From DATEZO01 sp035255485 (GTDB lineage: Bacteria; Pseudomonadota; Gammaproteobacteria; Burkholderiales; Burkholderiaceae_D), in contig DATEZO010000323.1 of assembly GCA_035255485.1 (NCBI GenBank), forward strand, positions 1-9,831: a DNA stretch of 9,831 nt. The letters run 5' to 3'. The position numbers and the translations under genes are program-made. This document shows positions 6,421 through 9,831 of the stretch, piece after piece. Positions within the stretch are counted from its first letter, which is position 1. Every line of letters starts with the position of its first letter. The notes below the pieces were generated by a model. That model was not told where the DNA came from and made no database searches. It worked only from the letters and a program-made list of their open reading frames with translations.

Positions 6421-6828
6421 ATGACGGCGACTGTGTTCCAGAGGATCATGCGCGGAGAAATCCCGAGCGTGAAAGTGTATGAGGATGAATTCGTGTACGC
6501 CTTCATGGACGCAGGCCAGGTCAATCCCGGGCATGTGCTGGTTGCCACCAAACAGGCGTATGAAACATTGATGGATGCCGATGAAGAGTCCGCGGCGGCC
6601 ATGATGCGCGCCGCGGCGCGGATAGCGAAAGCGGTGCAGGCGGCATTCAGTCCGGATGGCATCACGATCCTGCAGGCCAACAAGCCGGCCGGCTGGCAAA
6701 CCGTGCCGCATCTGCATCTGCATGTATTGCCGCGTTATGTGGATGACGGCGTCGAACTGACCTGGCCGCGCAAGGAGCCAGGCATGGAAAAACTGCGCGA
6801 GTATGCAGCAAGAATCCGCATCGACTGA
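6421..6828 (+). CDS. HIT family (histidine triad) protein
   Basis: HIT proteins bind nucleotides and hydrolyse phosphoramidate or dinucleotide-type bonds through a histidine triad near the C-terminus. The 135 residues start with the Hint-like VFQRIMRGEIPSVKVYEDE, continue through FMDAGQVNPGHVLVATK (28-44) and ILQANKPAGWQTV (83-95), and carry the triad HLHLHVLPR (97-105), with the middle His99 the expected nucleophile. The N-terminal Cys often seen in Hint zinc-type proteins (FCKI) is replaced by Gln here. AAGGA at 6408-6412 inside the end of msrA serves as ribosome binding site, so translation is likely coupled. The physiological substrate is unknown. It converges with cfa, with only 13 bp between stops and no visible terminator. 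Confidence 0.92.
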   Translation: MTATVFQRIMRGEIPSVKVYEDEFVYAFMDAGQVNPGHVLVATKQAYETLMDADEESAAAMMRAAARIAKAVQAAFSPDGITILQANKPAGWQTVPHLHLHVLPRYVDDGVELTWPRKEPGMEKLREYAARIRID

Positions 6829-6841
6829 GGCATCAATGGCA

Positions 6842-8047
6842 TCAGTGCGGATACATGTAGCGGCGCGACCATGGCAATAGCGTCATGCCCTGTCCTGCCT
6901 TGGCGCAGACCACCTGATACAGAGATACCCAGTCCTGCTCGAAGGCGTAGGACGAGCCGGCCAGGTACACACGCCAGATACGGAAATGGCGGTCGTCCAC
7001 CATGTGCTTGATCTGCTCTGTGTGGGATTCGAAGTTATCGGCCCAGATGCCGCAGGTTTTTGCGTAATGACGCCGCAGGTTTTCAACATCCAGCGTCTCC
7101 AGTCCGGCTTCCTGCATGGCCCGCAACACCAGGCCGATATGCGGTAGCTCGCCGTGTGGAAACACGTATTTTTCAATGAACTCGCCGGCGCCGTACGCCG
7201 CTCCGCCGCTGTTGACATCGGTGGTCGTGATGCCGTGATTCATGGCAAGGCCATCGTCCTCGAGCAGCGCGTGGATTTTACCGAAGTACATCGGTAAATT
7301 CTTGAGTCCGACATGCTCGAACATGCCGACGCTGGTGACGCGGTCGAATTTCCCGGCAATATCCCGATAATCTTCCAGGCGGATATCCACCTGGCCTGCC
7401 AGGCCGGCGCGCTGTACGCGCTCGCTTGCCAGCGCATGCTGATTTCGAGACAGCGTGATGCCGACGCAGGTCGCGCCGAATTTTTGCGCCGCGCGCATCA
7501 CCAGCGCGCCCCAGCCGCATCCGATATCCAGCAGGCGGTCGCCCGGGCGCACCCGGATCTTGGTCAGGATATGGTCGATTTTCTTCAGTTGCGCGGTATC
7601 CAGGTCTTCGTCGCCGTTTTCAAAATAGGCGCAGGAATACACCATGTTCCGATCCAGCCAGGTCCGATAGAAATCGTTGGAAACATCGTAGTGATACTGG
7701 ATGGCTTCCAGGTCGACTTTTTTCGTATGGCGCGCCATGCGCACGATGCGCGCGAATCTTCCCTCGGGCTTGAGCATATGCGTGGCAAGCGCGCTGCCGA
7801 CGCGGATAATTTCATTGACTCGGCCTTCGACGTCGATCCTGCCTTCGACATACGCCTTGCCAAGATTGGCAAGCGAAGGCGTCAGCAGATAGGGCAGCGC
7901 GGATGCGTGCGGTACCCTGACAGTGACTTGCGGGGCGATTTTGCCAAGATCGAGCTGTTGCCCGTTCCACAGTTCCAGCCGCAGTGGCAGCGCGGCATGG
8001 TGGCGAATATCGTTAACCCAGTTTCCCAGCTTCTTTTCCCAAAACAC
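6842..8047 (-). CDS. cfa: Cyclopropane-fatty-acyl-phospholipid synthase
   Basis: Cfa transfers a methylene group from S-adenosylmethionine to the double bond of unsaturated phospholipid acyl chains at the inner membrane, protecting cells from acid and other stress. The 401 residues fit the family. An N-terminal lipid-binding domain (about 1-110) precedes the methyltransferase domain. Motifs are IQYHYDVSNDFY (116-127), YSCAYF (137-142, Cys139), the SAM-binding LLDIGCGWG (172-180), SVGMFEHVG (239-247, Glu244), MNHGITT (269-275, His271) and a conserved Tyr in LRRHYAKT (328). Translation starts at a GTG supported by a strong ribosome binding site. It is the last gene of the hemerythrin–pdxH–cfa string, 76 bp after the pdxH stop, so it may also have its own promoter in that gap. 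Confidence 0.96.
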   Translation of the reverse strand: MFWEKKLGNWVNDIRHHAALPLRLELWNGQQLDLGKIAPQVTVRVPHASALPYLLTPSLANLGKAYVEGRIDVEGRVNEIIRVGSALATHMLKPEGRFARIVRMARHTKKVDLEAIQYHYDVSNDFYRTWLDRNMVYSCAYFENGDEDLDTAQLKKIDHILTKIRVRPGDRLLDIGCGWGALVMRAAQKFGATCVGITLSRNQHALASERVQRAGLAGQVDIRLEDYRDIAGKFDRVTSVGMFEHVGLKNLPMYFGKIHALLEDDGLAMNHGITTTDVNSGGAAYGAGEFIEKYVFPHGELPHIGLVLRAMQEAGLETLDVENLRRHYAKTCGIWADNFESHTEQIKHMVDDRHFRIWRVYLAGSSYAFEQDWVSLYQVVCAKAGQGMTLLPWSRRYMYPH

Positions 8048-8052
8048 GTTCG

Positions 8053-8058
8053 ACCTCC
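8053..8058 (-). promoter_or_regulatory. Ribosome binding site for the GTG start of cfa
   Basis: On the minus strand GGAGGT ends 5 bases before the GTG at 8047. The nearby ATG at 8064 is in another frame, so the Shine-Dalgarno sequence decides for the GTG start and the MFWEKKLG N-terminus. Confidence 0.8.
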
Positions 8059-8123
8059 GTGCATGCGAATCGATGCTCCCTATTTACTTGACAAGCCTGG
8101 CACCCCGGAGGGCGCTCAGCGCA

Positions 8124-8759
8124 TCAGGGTTGTAACCGCTGGCATTGCCAGCTGCCATCCTCTTGTTGTATGTATTCAATGCGATCATGCAGGCGCGACG
8201 GGCGCCCCTGCCAGAATTCCATGCGGTCCGGCGTTAGTCGATAGCCGCCCCAATGCGCGGGGCGTGCCGGATGCTCGCCATACTGGTTTTCGACCGCGGT
8301 GAATTTTGCTTCCAGGGCCTCGCGGCTGTCGATCGGCTGGCTTTGCGCCGAGGCAATTGCGCCGAGCCGGCTCTTCAGCGGGCGGCTGTGGAAATAGGCG
8401 TCGTTTTCCGCGTCTGTCAGGCGTTCGACGCGGCCTTCAATGCGCACCTGGCGTTCCAGTGCGGTCCAGAAAAACAAGAGCGCCGCATAATGGTGGCTGC
8501 TCAGCTCATGTCCCTTGCGGCTGTCGTAATTGGTAAACCAGGTGAAGCCACGCTGATCGACATCCTTGATCAGGATAATGCGGGACGACGGACGGCCATC
8601 CTCGCCCACCGTTGCAACGCTCATGGCATTGGCTTCGGGTATTTTTGCGTTGAGCGCTTCATCGAACCACTTCGAGAATTGCTTGATCGGATCCGCATGC
8701 GCTTCTTTTTCGGACAAGGTGGCGCGGCTGTATTCCGTGCGCAAATCTGCAATCGACAT
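8124..8759 (-). CDS. pdxH: Pyridoxamine/pyridoxine 5'-phosphate oxidase
   Basis: PdxH oxidises pyridoxine- or pyridoxamine-5'-phosphate to pyridoxal-5'-phosphate using FMN and oxygen, serving synthesis and salvage of vitamin B6. The 211 residues are full length. Motifs are MSVATVGEDGRPSSRIILIK (46-65, FMN phosphate contacts), FTNYDSRKG (76-84), ALLFFWTALERQVRIEGRVE (93-112), SRPLKSRLGAIASAQSQPI (125-143), RPAHWGGYRLTP (166-177) and the C-terminal EFWQGRPSRLHDR (181-193), with Arg189 and His191 as substrate-contact candidates. I choose the ATG at 8759 because it has a GGGAG ribosome binding site and the usual N-terminus; the frame runs open to 8801 into the hemerythrin gene. It lies 13 bp after the hemerythrin-like gene, clearly in one operon. 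Confidence 0.97.
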   Translation of the reverse strand: MSIADLRTEYSRATLSEKEAHADPIKQFSKWFDEALNAKIPEANAMSVATVGEDGRPSSRIILIKDVDQRGFTWFTNYDSRKGHELSSHHYAALLFFWTALERQVRIEGRVERLTDAENDAYFHSRPLKSRLGAIASAQSQPIDSREALEAKFTAVENQYGEHPARPAHWGGYRLTPDRMEFWQGRPSRLHDRIEYIQQEDGSWQCQRLQP

Positions 8760-8772
8760 TCCTGTTTCTCCC

Positions 8773-9297
8773 TTAAAGGTCGCGCCGTGTGCGCATCGCA
8801 TTACCCAGTTGCGTCATCTGCGCATGACTGAAGATGCGTTTTGCCATTGGTGCGATCATTGTTTCTTCTTTTTCCATGTGCGCGGCATACATTTCTGCAA
8901 AATGCTGCACTTCCTCTGCGGACAATACGGCAGACTGGCCAGTGGCGATCTGCTGCAGTTGCGGATGGAGGATACGCCATGATTTATCCATTTGTACATG
9001 TTCTTCCAGGATGCGCGGTATCAGCGTTGCCAGCGCTGCGGCATCATCGTTCGTCGCGCTGGCCTGCAACATGGGCAGCAGGTTCTCTTCCTCATCGGCA
9101 TGATGCAGGCGCGCTGCGTTATTAAAATACCGCAATACGGCATCGGCGCCTTGTCTTGCGTCAGGGTCCGCACCGTATTCCGGTAAATGCACAAGGAGTT
9201 TCTGCATGGTCCGGATTTGCTTGCGGATCCGGTCGTGGCAATGCTTGAGCACGGCAATTGGCTCATCAAAGCCGGGAATGCGTGTAAATGGATCCAT
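8773..9297 (-). CDS. Hemerythrin-like (HHE) domain protein
   Basis: HHE-domain proteins form a four-helix bundle with a non-heme di-iron site and take part in oxygen, nitric oxide or iron-stress sensing and repair. The 174 residues show the expected ligand pattern: LKHCHDRI (18-24), LHHADEEENLLP (64-75, His65/66 and Glu69/70), LEEHVQMD (97-104, His100) and YAAHMEKEETMIAP (137-150, His140 and Glu144/145). There is no signal peptide or second domain, so it is a stand-alone cytosolic protein. The ATG at 9297 has AGGA 7 bases upstream. The neighbours pdxH and cfa lie downstream in the same direction. Upstream, an odd chimeric frame ends only 15 bp away, leaving little room for a private promoter. 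Exact function is unknown. Confidence 0.9.
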   Translation of the reverse strand: MDPFTRIPGFDEPIAVLKHCHDRIRKQIRTMQKLLVHLPEYGADPDARQGADAVLRYFNNAARLHHADEEENLLPMLQASATNDDAAALATLIPRILEEHVQMDKSWRILHPQLQQIATGQSAVLSAEEVQHFAEMYAAHMEKEETMIAPMAKRIFSHAQMTQLGNAMRTRRDL

Positions 9298-9312
9298 CGT
9301 GTTTCCTTTCTT

Positions 9313-9831
9313 TTATTCCTGGAATACCTTGCGCCAGGGGATTGGCACACCCGACCCGATCCTGGCATCCATTGCGTCGAAAATGGCGCGCAGTTCCAGC
9401 GTTATGTCGGCGGCTCCGAATGCAATGGGTAGCGCTACCTGACTGGCATTGCCGGGGAGGAGACCCGCTGCCTTGGCGGGGCGGCCGGCCGGTGACGCGT
9501 GAGGTCGCGAGGTTGGCACATTCGGCTGGCGGGAGCCCGGCGCCAGGCGACCGACGCCGAGCGGCATCGGAGTGGGTAAATTGATTGCGCCGACTGCCTG
9601 CCGGGTCGACACGCGGACTGGCAGAAAACTGCTGCCGATCAGCAGTGCTGCTATGTATGCTACGTAGAACATCGGCAAGTCACTGGTCATGCCTGGGATT
9701 GCGCATCCGATAGTGATCAGAATGCCGCCGCCGGCCATTGGTTTCAGAATACCGATTCGGTCAATCATGCGGTCCTTCAATACCGCAAGCAGCATCCAAA
9801 ACAATGCAAGCAAGGCAATCGGGAGGCTGGC
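9313..9831 (-). pseudogene. Truncated MFS-type transporter fragment with unrelated tail (likely remnant)
   Basis: The frame enters from beyond the window (first visible residues ASLPIALLALFWMLL) and stops with TAA at 9313, 172 codons in all. The first part looks like the start of a major facilitator superfamily transporter: a helix, the loop DRMIDRIGILK resembling the conserved GxxxDRxG motif after helix 2, the helix PMAGGGILITIGCAIPGM, and the helix LPMFYVAYIAALLIGSSFLPV. After about 9600 membrane character ends. A Pro/Arg-rich, low-complexity-like stretch follows (about 9440-9585), then a tail ending PIPWRKVFQE that I do not recognise. The remaining eight or so helices of an MFS protein are missing. 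Most likely two gene remnants are joined across an inserted or deleted segment. A real short membrane protein cannot be excluded. Confidence 0.5.
9464..9570 (-). repeat. GC-rich hairpin cluster, possible REP-like or inserted element
   Basis: Three stems lie within about 107 bp. One is 9551-9570, an 8-bp stem with a 4-base loop, fully paired with one G-T wobble only when read on the minus strand. The second is CTGGCG (9526-9531) with CGCCAG (9541-9546). The third is CCCGC (9464-9468) with GCGGG (9476-9480). The segment is markedly GC-richer than the transporter-like part upstream and interrupts it. I saw no flanking target duplication and cannot test whether it is repeated elsewhere in the genome. 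Confidence 0.35.

Noticed and set aside
6829..6841. Shared terminator between the converging HIT and cfa genes
   Set aside because: Only 13 bp lie between the stops and they hold no inverted repeat or T-run; a short GGCATCA repeat there looks like chance.
7313..8302. A 329-codon open frame on the plus strand opposite cfa
   Set aside because: It lies antisense to the clearly conserved cfa and part of pdxH, has no recognisable domain, and is explained by the GC-biased third positions of the real genes.
1..9831. CRISPR arrays, tRNA or rRNA genes, transposase or integrase genes, toxin-antitoxin or defence genes
   Set aside because: I found no regularly spaced repeats, no tRNA-like cloverleaf by eye, and no recognisable genes of these classes; nearly all the sequence is taken up by conventional metabolic and envelope genes.

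Overview
The window reads as an ordinary chromosomal segment of a betaproteobacterium. Protein features and the fbaA–pur–sua5 neighbourhood point to Burkholderiales, most likely an Oxalobacteraceae-type genome, but this is family-level inference and no search was run. Coding density is high, and most proteins match well-known families over their full length.

Region 1 (1-2776, plus strand) is housekeeping. It holds the last 31 codons of a class II fructose-bisphosphate aldolase (fbaA), then purE, purC and a two-domain Sua5-type threonylcarbamoyl-AMP synthase. purC and sua5 are 12 bp apart. No purK lies in the cluster, although this PurE has class I motifs and would normally need PurK.

Region 2 (2777-5160, plus strand) is a two-gene envelope unit. 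A 509-residue secreted alpha/beta-hydrolase lipoprotein of secretory-lipase type, with a readable Ser/Asp/His triad, is followed 13 bp later by an OmpW-family outer-membrane barrel. A strong intrinsic terminator closes the unit.

Region 3 (5219-6828) holds a minus-strand flavin reductase and a plus-strand msrA–HIT pair, transcribed divergently from a compact control region. That region has a good minus-strand sigma70 promoter (perfect TTGACA box, 17-bp spacer) and a perfect 14-bp palindrome over its predicted start point. It is the most testable regulatory signal in the window.

Region 4 (6842-9297, minus strand) reads hemerythrin-like protein, pdxH, cfa in transcription order, with short gaps. 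Together with msrA and the flavin reductase this is a redox and membrane-maintenance neighbourhood, although joint function is only inferred.

Region 5 (9313-9831, minus strand) is the irregular part. An open frame enters from beyond the window with major facilitator superfamily-like helices, then turns into a Pro/Arg-rich GC-rich stretch carrying several hairpins. It ends in an unrelated-looking tail 15 bp before the hemerythrin gene. I read it as a broken or chimeric gene remnant. I see no convincing new defence, mobile or CRISPR system.
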